From Candidatus Kapaibacterium sp. (GTDB lineage: Bacteria; Bacteroidota; Ignavibacteria; Kapaibacteriales; JAEUSM01), in assembly GCA_016788785.1 (NCBI GenBank), contig JAEUSM010000018.1, positions 1 through 64,000 of the forward strand: a DNA stretch of 64,000 nucleotides. The letters run 5' to 3'. Made by a program: the position numbers and the translations under genes. Under the pieces are notes generated by a model. It saw nothing but the letters and a program-made list of their open reading frames with translations. It was not told where the DNA came from and searched no databases. Shown in pieces: positions 38,957 through 47,402 of the stretch. Each line of letters starts with the position of its first letter. The stretch's first letter is position 1.

Positions 38957-38980
38957 AATCCATACATTTAGACTTTCAAC

Positions 38981-39010
38981 AAAAAAGCCCATCATTGATG
39001 GGCTTTTTTT
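38981..39010. terminator. Bidirectional terminator between smc transcript and RND pump
   Basis: Perfect stem GCCCATCA/TGATGGGC with a one-base centre, A6 on the left and T7 on the right. It serves the plus-strand smc transcript and the minus-strand efflux operon ending at 39032. Confidence 0.9.
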
Positions 39011-39031
39011 GTTTGATTAGATTTGATAATC

Positions 39032-42000
39032 CTATTGATTCAATGCTTTCAGTTGTTCTTCCAACTTCATTGCGTTTCTTTGCGAACGTCGTTTGAACTT
39101 CAATTGAATTCCATATTGAACTAAATACATACATGGTACGATTACCAATGTAAGGAAGGTTGAAAAGGTCAATCCGAAAATGATTGCCCATGCCAAAGGT
39201 CCCCAGAATGCAACAGAATCACCACCCAAATGGAAGTGTGGATTTCCAGTCGTTAGCAATGACTCAAAGTTGATATTTAGTCCAACAGCCAATGGTATAA
39301 GTCCTAATGCAGTTGTTGCAGCTGTGAGAATAACTGGATTAAATCGAATAGCTCCTGCATCTACAATTGCAGTGCGAATTTTATAACCACGATCCAAAAG
39401 CACGTCAGTAAAGTCTACTAAGACTATACCATTTCTCACGACAATACCTCCAAGAGCAATAATACCCACACCGGTAAATACAATTGAAATATCTATCCTG
39501 AATAGCATAAATCCTGCGAAAACACCAATGGTAGAGAGCAATACTGTAACCATAATGAGGATTGGTTTTGCAATTGAATTGAACTGCGTTACCATAATCA
39601 TAAAGATAAAGGCAATAGAAATCATAAATGCAAGACCCAAGAATGCGGATGTTTCTTCCTGATCTTCTTGTTCACCAGTTAATTTTACTTCATATCCTTC
39701 TGGCAATGAGAATTGTGGTAATGCCTCACGAATAATTTGGTTTATTTCGTTAGCATTAAATCCTTCAACAACACCAGATGACAATGTAACAACACGTTTT
39801 AAGTTTTTACGGTAAATACTTGCGTACGTTGAGGTAAAATCTGTAGAAGAAACCGAAGAAATTGGAATTTCTTTCAATTGACCATTGGATGCACGGAACA
39901 CCATTGGCATATTCATCAATGAGTTGATATCTTGTCTATATCGTTCTTCTAAACGAACATTGATTGGGTATTCTTCGTCAGCAACCCTATATTTTGAAGC
40001 TTCAAGACCATATAGTGCTGAACGGAGTTCAAAACCTATCTGACCTGCAGATAGTCCTAACAAATTTGCTTTTTCACGGTCAAGATTTACTAAGACTTCT
40101 GGTTTATTTTTTTGCAAAGAGGATTTTAACATCTGGATACCTTTAACTCGCAATGAATCAGTTACAAACTTTTTCATACGTTGTTCAATAGTAACCAACA
40201 TATCAAAATCATCACCTGAAATTTCAATATTAACTGGTTTTCCTGTTGGAGGACCACCTGCTTCTGTTTCAACAGAAATTTCGGCACCAGGAATATCTTT
40301 GATTTCTTCTTGCATTCTATTAAGAATATCACTTGAGAGCTTACCATTTCGTTCAGCAAATTTCACAAATGCAACAGATACCTTCCCTTTATGAGGAGCA
40401 ACAGTTCTATCTGGATCTTGTGGGTCACCAGCACCAATACCGACATTTGAGATAACTGAATTAACGATAGGGTTTTTATCACCTATAATTTTCATTACCT
40501 TTTTTTCGACGATTGCTGTAATAGAGTCTGTAACGGCAGCATCAGTACCAATTGGCATTTGAATGTATACATAGGCAAAATTTGGCTCAGAATCTGGGAA
40601 GAATACCACCTTTGGTCCTACAATTCCCAACGCCATAAATGTACCAATGAGAATTACAAACATAACTGCAATTACTGCGTATGGTCGTTTTCCTTTTATT
40701 ACGAATGATAATGTACCTTTATAAAAATCCATAAGTTTTGGCAAGAGAACATTTTGGAACCCTTTGATAAGAACAGGTGTCAAAAAATACTTATTTAAAA
40801 GCCACAAAACTAATAATATAAAGGTAAGATTTCCATACAATGGTAATGAAAGTAAATGGAAAAATAAACCAATTCCCCCCATAACTGCTATTCGAAGTAT
40901 GAGTCCTTGTTTTGGAAGAGGAATATTTTTTTCTTCCATAAATTGTACAGCAAATACTGGATTGATGATATACGCAACTATCAAGGAAGCTGTCAATGAC
41001 ATAATCAATACTGCAGGTAAGTACACCATAAATTCACCAACAATCCCAGGCCAGAAAAGTAGTGGGAAAAATGGTGCAAGTGTCGTTAATGTCCCGGCTA
41101 CTACTGGGGCAAAAACCTCTTTTGCAGCTACTTTCGCGGAAAGATTAATATCTAACCCTTCTTCTTTATGAAGTCGGTGCATATTTTCGATTACTACAAT
41201 CGCATCATCAACGATAATTCCTAAAGCTAAAAGGAATGCAAAGGTAACAACGAGATTGAAGGTGATATCCAATGTTGGCATCAATAAAAACGACAAGAAT
41301 GCTGATAACGGCGTTGCCAATCCAACAAACAATGCGTTTTGAACACCCATAAAGAACATCAGAATAACAGTCACCAAAATAAATCCGATAATAATCGAAT
41401 TTATTAAATCTGTCAAATTTGTTCTCGTAATATCAGATTGATCTCCAGTTACATCAATAACAACTCCCTTTGGAAGTGTTTTCTGAAACTCATTTTTAAT
41501 CTCCATTACTTTATCAGAAGCATTAATCAGATTCTCTCCTGCCTTTTTTAGAATTGCCAAGGAAATAACAGGTTTCCCATTTAAACGAGAGTAAGACTGT
41601 TGTTCTTTATTCGTTTCAATTACTGTTGCGACATCTCTGAGATAAAATGTTGAACCACCGGATGCACCTACAACAATACCTTCAATTTGTTTTGGACTGG
41701 TAAATTCTCCTGTAATACGAAGATTTCTACGAACTCCACCAGCTACCAGATCTCCACCTGAAATATTCACGTTTTCATTCGCAATCGCTCGAGCAACATC
41801 ATTGAAGGAAAGTTGTGCAGATTGCATTTTGAAGGGGTCAAGATTTACTTGAACTTCTCTATCTAATGCACCGATTATATCCACACGACGAATTTCTTTG
41901 AGTGCTTCCACTTTATCTTGGAGATTATCTGCATACTTTTTCAAACGTTCCAAAGATACATCACCGGCGATATTGACATTCATAATGGGAAATTCTGAAA

Positions 42001-42427
42001 AGTCAATTTCAATAACGGATGGCTCTAAAGTTAGATCGGTTGGCAAATCCGAACGAGATTTATCAACTGCATCTTTAACACGTTGTTTTGCTACTGATGG
42101 TTCAATACCTGTTGTAAACTCAACAGTGATTATAGAGGCATCTTGAAATGATTGAGAAGTTACTCGTTTGATGTTAGCAACAGATTTAATTTGTTTTTCA
42201 ATCTGACGAGTTATCAAAGTTTCTACATCCGAAGGAGATGTCCCTGCATTAATTGTCGTAACTAATATTGTCGGAATAACAATATCAGGGAAATTTTCTT
42301 TCGGTAAAGAAGAATATGTTATTATTCCCAATATCGTAATTAGAATGGTTATTACATAGACAGTCATTTTATTTTCGACTGCCCATGCGGTAGGACCAAA
42401 CGTTTTTAATTCATATTTTTGTTTCAT
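39032..42427 (-). CDS. RND efflux pump (AcrB/HAE-like) with extra membrane hairpin
   Basis: 1131 residues. RND features: the N-terminal PKENFPDIVIPTILVTT, the TM4 LALGIIVDDAIVVIENMHR with the Asp-Asp pair, and the C-terminal GIIALGGIVVRNGIVLVDF where an Arg occupies the place of the essential Lys of AcrB TM10. Between TM6 and TM7 (about 509-553) is an insertion with two additional hydrophobic stretches (LILRIAVMGGIGLFFHLL and LTFILLVLWLLNKYFL), giving about 14 membrane segments rather than 12. It likely exports organic compounds. It is last in the tolC-tetR-adaptor-pump operon, 20 bases after the adaptor. Confidence 0.92.
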   Translation of the reverse strand: MKQKYELKTFGPTAWAVENKMTVYVITILITILGIITYSSLPKENFPDIVIPTILVTTINAGTSPSDVETLITRQIEKQIKSVANIKRVTSQSFQDASIITVEFTTGIEPSVAKQRVKDAVDKSRSDLPTDLTLEPSVIEIDFSEFPIMNVNIAGDVSLERLKKYADNLQDKVEALKEIRRVDIIGALDREVQVNLDPFKMQSAQLSFNDVARAIANENVNISGGDLVAGGVRRNLRITGEFTSPKQIEGIVVGASGGSTFYLRDVATVIETNKEQQSYSRLNGKPVISLAILKKAGENLINASDKVMEIKNEFQKTLPKGVVIDVTGDQSDITRTNLTDLINSIIIGFILVTVILMFFMGVQNALFVGLATPLSAFLSFLLMPTLDITFNLVVTFAFLLALGIIVDDAIVVIENMHRLHKEEGLDINLSAKVAAKEVFAPVVAGTLTTLAPFFPLLFWPGIVGEFMVYLPAVLIMSLTASLIVAYIINPVFAVQFMEEKNIPLPKQGLILRIAVMGGIGLFFHLLSLPLYGNLTFILLVLWLLNKYFLTPVLIKGFQNVLLPKLMDFYKGTLSFVIKGKRPYAVIAVMFVILIGTFMALGIVGPKVVFFPDSEPNFAYVYIQMPIGTDAAVTDSITAIVEKKVMKIIGDKNPIVNSVISNVGIGAGDPQDPDRTVAPHKGKVSVAFVKFAERNGKLSSDILNRMQEEIKDIPGAEISVETEAGGPPTGKPVNIEISGDDFDMLVTIEQRMKKFVTDSLRVKGIQMLKSSLQKNKPEVLVNLDREKANLLGLSAGQIGFELRSALYGLEASKYRVADEEYPINVRLEERYRQDINSLMNMPMVFRASNGQLKEIPISSVSSTDFTSTYASIYRKNLKRVVTLSSGVVEGFNANEINQIIREALPQFSLPEGYEVKLTGEQEDQEETSAFLGLAFMISIAFIFMIMVTQFNSIAKPILIMVTVLLSTIGVFAGFMLFRIDISIVFTGVGIIALGGIVVRNGIVLVDFTDVLLDRGYKIRTAIVDAGAIRFNPVILTAATTALGLIPLAVGLNINFESLLTTGNPHFHLGGDSVAFWGPLAWAIIFGLTFSTFLTLVIVPCMYLVQYGIQLKFKRRSQRNAMKLEEQLKALNQ

Positions 42428-42447
42428 TGTTTAGATTCCAATTATAA

Positions 42448-43584
42448 TTAGAATTTAATTGACTGACCGTCTGAAATGCTTTGAGCACCCGCATTGACAA
42501 CTTGCTCACCAGCTTTGAGACCTTCAACAATTTCAACAGTATTCCCTTGAACCAATCCTGTTGCTACTTGTTTTTTTACAGCAACTTTAACTTTTCCTTT
42601 TGTTTCATAAGTGAATACAAATTTCTTGTTTGCATCATATTGCACTGCACTCAAAGGAACAACCAAAGCATTTGCTTGAGTTTTATCATTAATTGCAATT
42701 GAACAAAGAAGATTTGGACGAATATTTTCTGGTCGTTTTGTCAACGGTACTTCAATTCTAAATGTGCGTTTCGATGGATCTATGGCTTTTGATAAAACAC
42801 CTATTTTCGAAACATAATCTGTTATTCCTAACTCAGGAAATGAAACTACTACTTTGTCCCCTTTGTTGATAGAATTGATATACGCCTCAGAAACTTCTGC
42901 AGCTATATGTAAATCTGATAACGAAACTATTTGCATTGCAGGCATTCCCGGAACTGCAAGTTCTCCATTATTTATGGCAACTCTGTCAACAACTCCAGAA
43001 ATTGGAGCTCTGACTGTCATTTGACGCAGTTGTTCTTTTGTTGAAATAATTCTTTTTTCTAAAGACTCAACTTGATTTTTTGCTTGTAGATATTGAATTT
43101 CAGAACCAGCTTTTTGTTCCCAAATCGCTTTTTGTTTTTCGTACACTGTATTTGCAAAATCCAATTGCAATTGTAATTCATCTAATGCTTTTTCCAAAAT
43201 ATCGGACTCAAGTACAAATAATACTTGACCTTTTGCTACTGATTGACCTGGCTTGACGTTCATTCGAATAACTCGTCCGCCCATTGTAGGAGAAACCATT
43301 GCCATCGAACGAGATTCAACCGCACCTTTTACATCAACAAATCGTTCTAAAACTTGATATTCTGCAGATACGACAGAAACTGCAATCGCATTTTTAACAG
43401 CTTCTTCTTCGTTTGTTCCCAGTTCTTTTTCCAACGATGCAATTTGTTTTGATAATGCATCTTTTTGGCTAATTAACTGTTGTAACTGTTGTTTTTTACC
43501 TTCAGGCGTATTCGCATTTTGATTTTGCGAACAAGAAAGTACTAATGAGAGAATGAATACAACTACTACATGTTGCGTTTTCAT
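42448..43584 (-). CDS. RND periplasmic adaptor lipoprotein
   Basis: 378 residues with a lipoprotein signal (VFILSLVLSC, Cys18). A short coiled coil near 30-60 is followed by the membrane-fusion core: GRVIRMNVKPGQSVAKGQVLFVLES, a helical hairpin around LQLDFANTVYEKQKAIWEQKAGSE, VRAPISGVVDRVAINNGELAVPG, a barrel domain, and the C-terminal LVVPLSAVQYDANKKFVFTYE with VEGLKAGEQVVNAG. It connects the adjacent RND pump to the TolC-like channel of the operon. Confidence 0.93.
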   Translation of the reverse strand: MKTQHVVVVFILSLVLSCSQNQNANTPEGKKQQLQQLISQKDALSKQIASLEKELGTNEEEAVKNAIAVSVVSAEYQVLERFVDVKGAVESRSMAMVSPTMGGRVIRMNVKPGQSVAKGQVLFVLESDILEKALDELQLQLDFANTVYEKQKAIWEQKAGSEIQYLQAKNQVESLEKRIISTKEQLRQMTVRAPISGVVDRVAINNGELAVPGMPAMQIVSLSDLHIAAEVSEAYINSINKGDKVVVSFPELGITDYVSKIGVLSKAIDPSKRTFRIEVPLTKRPENIRPNLLCSIAINDKTQANALVVPLSAVQYDANKKFVFTYETKGKVKVAVKKQVATGLVQGNTVEIVEGLKAGEQVVNAGAQSISDGQSIKF

Positions 43585-43599
43585 TATTGATCCTATTAA

Positions 43600-44253
43600 T
43601 TATTTTTTTAAACTTTTGTAAAATCGTTTCGCCAAAGATTCCATAAATTCTAATTTGGACATTCGACAAAATGTTTCAATATCATCATAGTGACATTGCA
43701 TCATAACAATGGCACCTGTTCCAGAAAACCAGATTTGTATAACAACTTCAAAAGGATTTTCACTCGAGTCAATAATCCCCTTTTCAATTCCTTCTTGAAC
43801 AATTGAAACACACAAACTCATAATTTCATTATGATGAAACTCAATTTCAGAAGTTACATCAGAACTAATACAATTAATTTTTGGTAAACTTTCGGTTTGA
43901 AAGCTCATCATTAAAGAGAAATACTGAGGTTGTTCAATTGAAAACTCGTAAGAAGCTATGACTAAAGTTTGAATAAACTTGTCTTCATAGTTATCATTTT
44001 CTCGAATCTTCTGAAGCATTTTTTGCTTAAGAAGTTTTATTCCTTCAATCAAAAGAGAAATGTATAATTCATCCTTATTCGAGAAGTACAAATACAAGGT
44101 CCCTTTTGCTAAACCAACTTTTTGTGCTATTGCATCCATTGAAGTTTTTTCATAACTATGTTCGAAAAACAACTCCTTTGCAGCCGCCAAAATCATTTGT
44201 TTACGGAGTTCTTTTTCTTGTGATTTACGTGATATCACCTCAATAGTTGCCAT
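43600..44253 (-). CDS. TetR-family transcriptional regulator
   Basis: 217 residues from the ATG at 44253, which begins four bases past the tolC stop; the longer frame overlaps tolC and is less likely. The N-terminal helix-turn-helix has KQMILAAAKELFFEHSYEKTSMDAIAQKVGLAKGTLYLYFSNKDEL, the classic TetR pattern. The C-terminal ligand-binding part resembles other efflux repressors. It is encoded second in the efflux operon, so it probably autoregulates through the paired TGAC-N5-GTCA sites at 45676-45706. The inducer is unknown. Confidence 0.92.
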   Translation of the reverse strand: MATIEVISRKSQEKELRKQMILAAAKELFFEHSYEKTSMDAIAQKVGLAKGTLYLYFSNKDELYISLLIEGIKLLKQKMLQKIRENDNYEDKFIQTLVIASYEFSIEQPQYFSLMMSFQTESLPKINCISSDVTSEIEFHHNEIMSLCVSIVQEGIEKGIIDSSENPFEVVIQIWFSGTGAIVMMQCHYDDIETFCRMSKLEFMESLAKRFYKSLKK

Positions 44254-44257
44254 TTTC

Positions 44258-45625
44258 TTACTTTTTGTAATCGAAATACCGTGGATTAACCGAACCAATC
44301 AATACTTTCAATTCAGCCACTGCAACCTTGTAATCATGGATTGCTTGAGCTTTATTCAATCGAGCTTGTCGCAATGCAACATCTGAATCAGAAATTTCTA
44401 TTTGAGAACCTAATCCTGATTTGTAGCGAATATTTGCAATTTCATAAGCACGAGTCGCCTGTTCAACATTTTTTTGTTGACCCAAAATTCGTTGTTCCGC
44501 TGATTTAATTTGCAACTGCAAAGAATTTGCCTGAAGGAGTAAACTCTGACGTAACAATTCTTGTTGAGAAGCTAATGTTTGAGCATCAATTTCTGCTTGT
44601 TGTACTCTAGCTTGAGTTCCAAATCCATTAAACAATGACATTTGAACTTGCAAACCAACAGTAGAACTTTGAGCAGTATTCATAGAACCTAATGAATTTC
44701 CTGCACCAAGATATTGATAATTTGCAAATGCAGCAACAGAGGGATAATACTCTGTTTCTTTGATTGAAACCAAATCTTTGGACACATTCAATTGCATTTG
44801 TAATGACTTCAGATCATAATTTGAATTTATGACCATATCATACATCTCTTGTTCAGTTGGCAACTTTTCAGGAGTATAGTCTAAACTTCCTTCTACAGAG
44901 ATATCTTCTTTAATATCTTTGCCCATAGACAATTTCAACCCATTGTAAGCAGTTAATTTGGTTGCTTCAGCTTGAATTACAATAGGTCGAATGTTTTCAA
45001 CCCCTACATTTGCACGCATTTCATCAAACTCAGCTACTAACCCTTGTTTTAGATAAATACGAACATTTGCCAAGTTTTCTTCTCCATTCAATAAAGAAGC
45101 CTTTGTAACTTCATGAAACTCTTTGGCTAATAAAGCTCCATAAAAAGCTTTTTCGGTCGCCAAAAGCGATTTTGCTACTGTTGCTTTGTATTGCTCAACG
45201 GATATTTGAGAATACCGCTCAGAAGCACTAATTGCTTTGAATACAGCAGCATTAAAAAGAACTTGTGTTACTTGTGCAGTGGTAGTAAAACCATTGGGTG
45301 CACCTGCACTAACAGCCACAAAACCTCCCGGAGGTTGACCTGCAAATTCTGAAGGTAGGAAAAATACTGGTAGCATCAGGTTGTAATTATAGCTACCTGA
45401 AACTGTTACCGATGGCAAGGTATTGCTGTAGGCTTCCTTGACCGTTGCATCGGATTTTTTAATCCCCAATAGAGCAGACTCTATCGATTTGTTTTGAAGT
45501 ACCGAAAGCTCTAAAGCTTTCTCTAAGGTTATAGGAGTTTGTGCTTGAAGCGACAGAAAACCTATAAAAAACACTGAAAAAAGCACTCCGAAAATCCTTG
45601 AGGATCTTCTTGCGTCAAACGACAT
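44258..45625 (-). CDS. TolC-family outer-membrane efflux channel
   Basis: 455 residues, with a signal peptide ending LSLQAQTP. The two OEP repeats are visible: ITLEKALELSVLQNKSIESALLGIKKSDATVKEAYSNTLPSV early, and later AEQRILGQQKNVEQATRAYEIANIRYKSGLGSQIEISDSDVALRQA, the hallmark TolC helical segment. It trimerises into the outer-membrane exit duct for the downstream adaptor and pump. It is the first gene of the operon, directly behind the operator. Confidence 0.93.
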   Translation of the reverse strand: MSFDARRSSRIFGVLFSVFFIGFLSLQAQTPITLEKALELSVLQNKSIESALLGIKKSDATVKEAYSNTLPSVTVSGSYNYNLMLPVFFLPSEFAGQPPGGFVAVSAGAPNGFTTTAQVTQVLFNAAVFKAISASERYSQISVEQYKATVAKSLLATEKAFYGALLAKEFHEVTKASLLNGEENLANVRIYLKQGLVAEFDEMRANVGVENIRPIVIQAEATKLTAYNGLKLSMGKDIKEDISVEGSLDYTPEKLPTEQEMYDMVINSNYDLKSLQMQLNVSKDLVSIKETEYYPSVAAFANYQYLGAGNSLGSMNTAQSSTVGLQVQMSLFNGFGTQARVQQAEIDAQTLASQQELLRQSLLLQANSLQLQIKSAEQRILGQQKNVEQATRAYEIANIRYKSGLGSQIEISDSDVALRQARLNKAQAIHDYKVAVAELKVLIGSVNPRYFDYKK

Positions 45626-45675
45626 TGTACTTTCCTTGTAAATGTTAAAGAATTTGTTTTGGTTAAAATAGAAAA

Positions 45676-45714
45676 TGACCGAGAGTCATTTTCTGACTAA
45701 CGGTCACAAAAGTA
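45676..45714 (-). promoter_or_regulatory. Paired TetR-type operator and -7 box of the efflux operon
   Basis: Two TGAC-N5-GTCA sites, at 45676-45688 and 45694-45706, centres 18 bases apart. Together they form a larger near-palindrome bounded by TGACCG and CGGTCA. On the minus strand a TACTTTTG box (45707-45714, consensus TAnnTTTG) abuts the second site, so a bound repressor would cover the transcript start. The link to the TetR gene is inferred from position. Confidence 0.7.
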
Positions 45715-45800
45715 CAAAATTTCTTTTTACGTGATACCTTTTTATGAAAATATTTTGTGAAAATATTGAGTTAATAATGTGAAACGTATTGGATATTGCC

Positions 45801-46382
45801 CTAAAAACGGTAGCCAACTCCAAATGTAATAAGACTTCTTGTTCCAAATCCAAGATCTGTAAATACATTGATTTTTTTACCTACACGAAGTTTCAATAAG
45901 TCAATTTGAGCAGCAAGCACAACTTTTGAAGATGTATTTTTTTCATTTTCGACTGAGACATATTCTTGATTTCTGAATGTAATACCCATACCTAAAGAAG
46001 AACTAAGTCCAATCACATCACCATCAAGATAATTAAAATTTACTCTTGGCATTAGAGAAGTATATGATGAAGTAAGAGTTCCCAAAACATTACTATTTCC
46101 GTTATCAATATAATCACGAACAATACTCACATATTGTCCTTCAATAGAATACGAAAAAAAGTTATCAGCATTTGATGTATAGGATAGAGTAATTGGAGAC
46201 ATACCTCTATAATTATCGGAAGCAACACTATTTGCTGATGCAATTACGACAGAAGCATCTACAAACACATCAAGTAATTGATACAAAGATCCTGTTCCAA
46301 TTCGAGCCGCAACTTCACTTTTTTGAGAAAACGAATTTTGAGTCGACAAAAGTAGTACAATAATTAGTATAAGTGTTTTCAT
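45801..46382 (-). CDS. Small outer-membrane beta-barrel-like protein
   Basis: 193 residues. The signal peptide (MKTLILIIVLLLSTQNSFSQ) is followed by alternating strands such as SPITLSYTSNADNFFSYSIEGQYVSIV and SLGMGITFRNQEYVSV. It ends LITFGVGYRF with the terminal Phe usual for outer-membrane barrels. Family unknown. It lies downstream of the DUF4249 gene with a repeat-bearing gap, so co-transcription is uncertain. Confidence 0.72.
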   Translation of the reverse strand: MKTLILIIVLLLSTQNSFSQKSEVAARIGTGSLYQLLDVFVDASVVIASANSVASDNYRGMSPITLSYTSNADNFFSYSIEGQYVSIVRDYIDNGNSNVLGTLTSSYTSLMPRVNFNYLDGDVIGLSSSLGMGITFRNQEYVSVENEKNTSSKVVLAAQIDLLKLRVGKKINVFTDLGFGTRSLITFGVGYRF

Positions 46383-46503
46383 AGGATGAAAGTATGTTGT
46401 TAATAAGTAATTGGCGTGATAGAAGAATTTTAATTGTTGATTTTCTACTGCTCCCCTTTAAGGAGAGCTGTCCGTAGGACTGAGGGGTTTTATTCAAACA
46501 ATA

Positions 46504-46546
46504 CCACCCCGCCATTTCATGGCACCCCTCCTAATTTAGGAGGGGA
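46504..46546. repeat. Interspersed GC-rich repeat (CCACCCCGCCA/TGGCACCCCTC type)
   Basis: Copy of a repeat also seen at 51205-51240, 51387-51442 and 53659-53715: CCACCCCGCCA, short spacer, TGGCACCCCTCC, then an inverted GAGGGGA end. The preceding stretch 46444-46490 (GCTCCCCTTTAAGGAGAGCT, ending TGAGGGG) is a related degenerate copy. Nothing else is seen in the 181-base gap 46383-46563. Confidence 0.65.
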
Positions 46547-46563
46547 GTTTGAAAAATCTAATA

Positions 46564-47400
46564 CTATCTATTTATATTTACAGCATATCCTGGATTTACT
46601 CCCAAAAACAAGCCGAGTCCATCTCCGGTTACATTCCATACCGGATTTCTTCCACCACCACCAAAGATTCCGTCGTTGTTATTTCTTCCATCTAATGTTC
46701 GGATATATTGCAAAAACGCTGGATCAAACGCTATTAGTCTTGCGTATGGGTAACTACTATAAAATGGATCATCAAATCCTCTTGAAAATGATACTATAGT
46801 AGAATCTTGTGAAAAATTATAGTCCATTAATTCGTACGGACTATCTATAAAGAATAAATCATGAAATGGTTTTATAGTATCTTTATCTGCAATTATCCCC
46901 ATAATGACAGCATTTGGAACATTTTTAGCAGAAATATTGGTTCGAAAAGCTTGTAAGAATACAAGATCAGAATTTGAAGTATCCGAATTCCAAACAGAAG
47001 ATACAATTGGTTTATATGGTATAAATGTTGAGCTTTTTACAGTTTTACCATTCCAACGGACAGTCAAATTGTACGTTTTACCTTCCTGAATTATGAGTTC
47101 ATTGGAAGTAAAGTAACTTTCCACTATATTTGGGTAAACACTATCTTTGACAAACAAAGTAAATACTCTTCCTTCTGATTCAATTTGCACATTTGCATCA
47201 CGTAAAATTGCAAATGTAGGGTTTTGTGTTAATGCTGGAATAGTTTTGTTGATATGTAATTCCAAAGGTACATTTGGCTCAAGTATGCCATAAACTACAA
47301 TCCGCTCTTCAAAAGGTAGATTCGGGTTTTCGATTACTTCTACACAAGATGATAAAACGACACAAAAAAGTACAATACTGAATAATGTTATGTATTTCAT
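46564..47400 (-). CDS. DUF4249 family lipoprotein
   Basis: 278 residues with a lipoprotein signal (LFCVVLSSC, Cys19). The NLPFEERIVVYGILEPNVPLELHINKTIP and LRDANVQIESEG segments mark the Ig-like start of DUF4249, common in Bacteroidota. The KTYNLTVRWNGKTVKSST segment follows. It starts two bases after the TonB-receptor stop, so the two probably form an outer-membrane uptake pair like SusD-SusC in arrangement though not in sequence. The substrate is unknown. Confidence 0.88.
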   Translation of the reverse strand: MKYITLFSIVLFCVVLSSCVEVIENPNLPFEERIVVYGILEPNVPLELHINKTIPALTQNPTFAILRDANVQIESEGRVFTLFVKDSVYPNIVESYFTSNELIIQEGKTYNLTVRWNGKTVKSSTFIPYKPIVSSVWNSDTSNSDLVFLQAFRTNISAKNVPNAVIMGIIADKDTIKPFHDLFFIDSPYELMDYNFSQDSTIVSFSRGFDDPFYSSYPYARLIAFDPAFLQYIRTLDGRNNNDGIFGGGGRNPVWNVTGDGLGLFLGVNPGYAVNINR

Positions 47401-47402
47401 AT

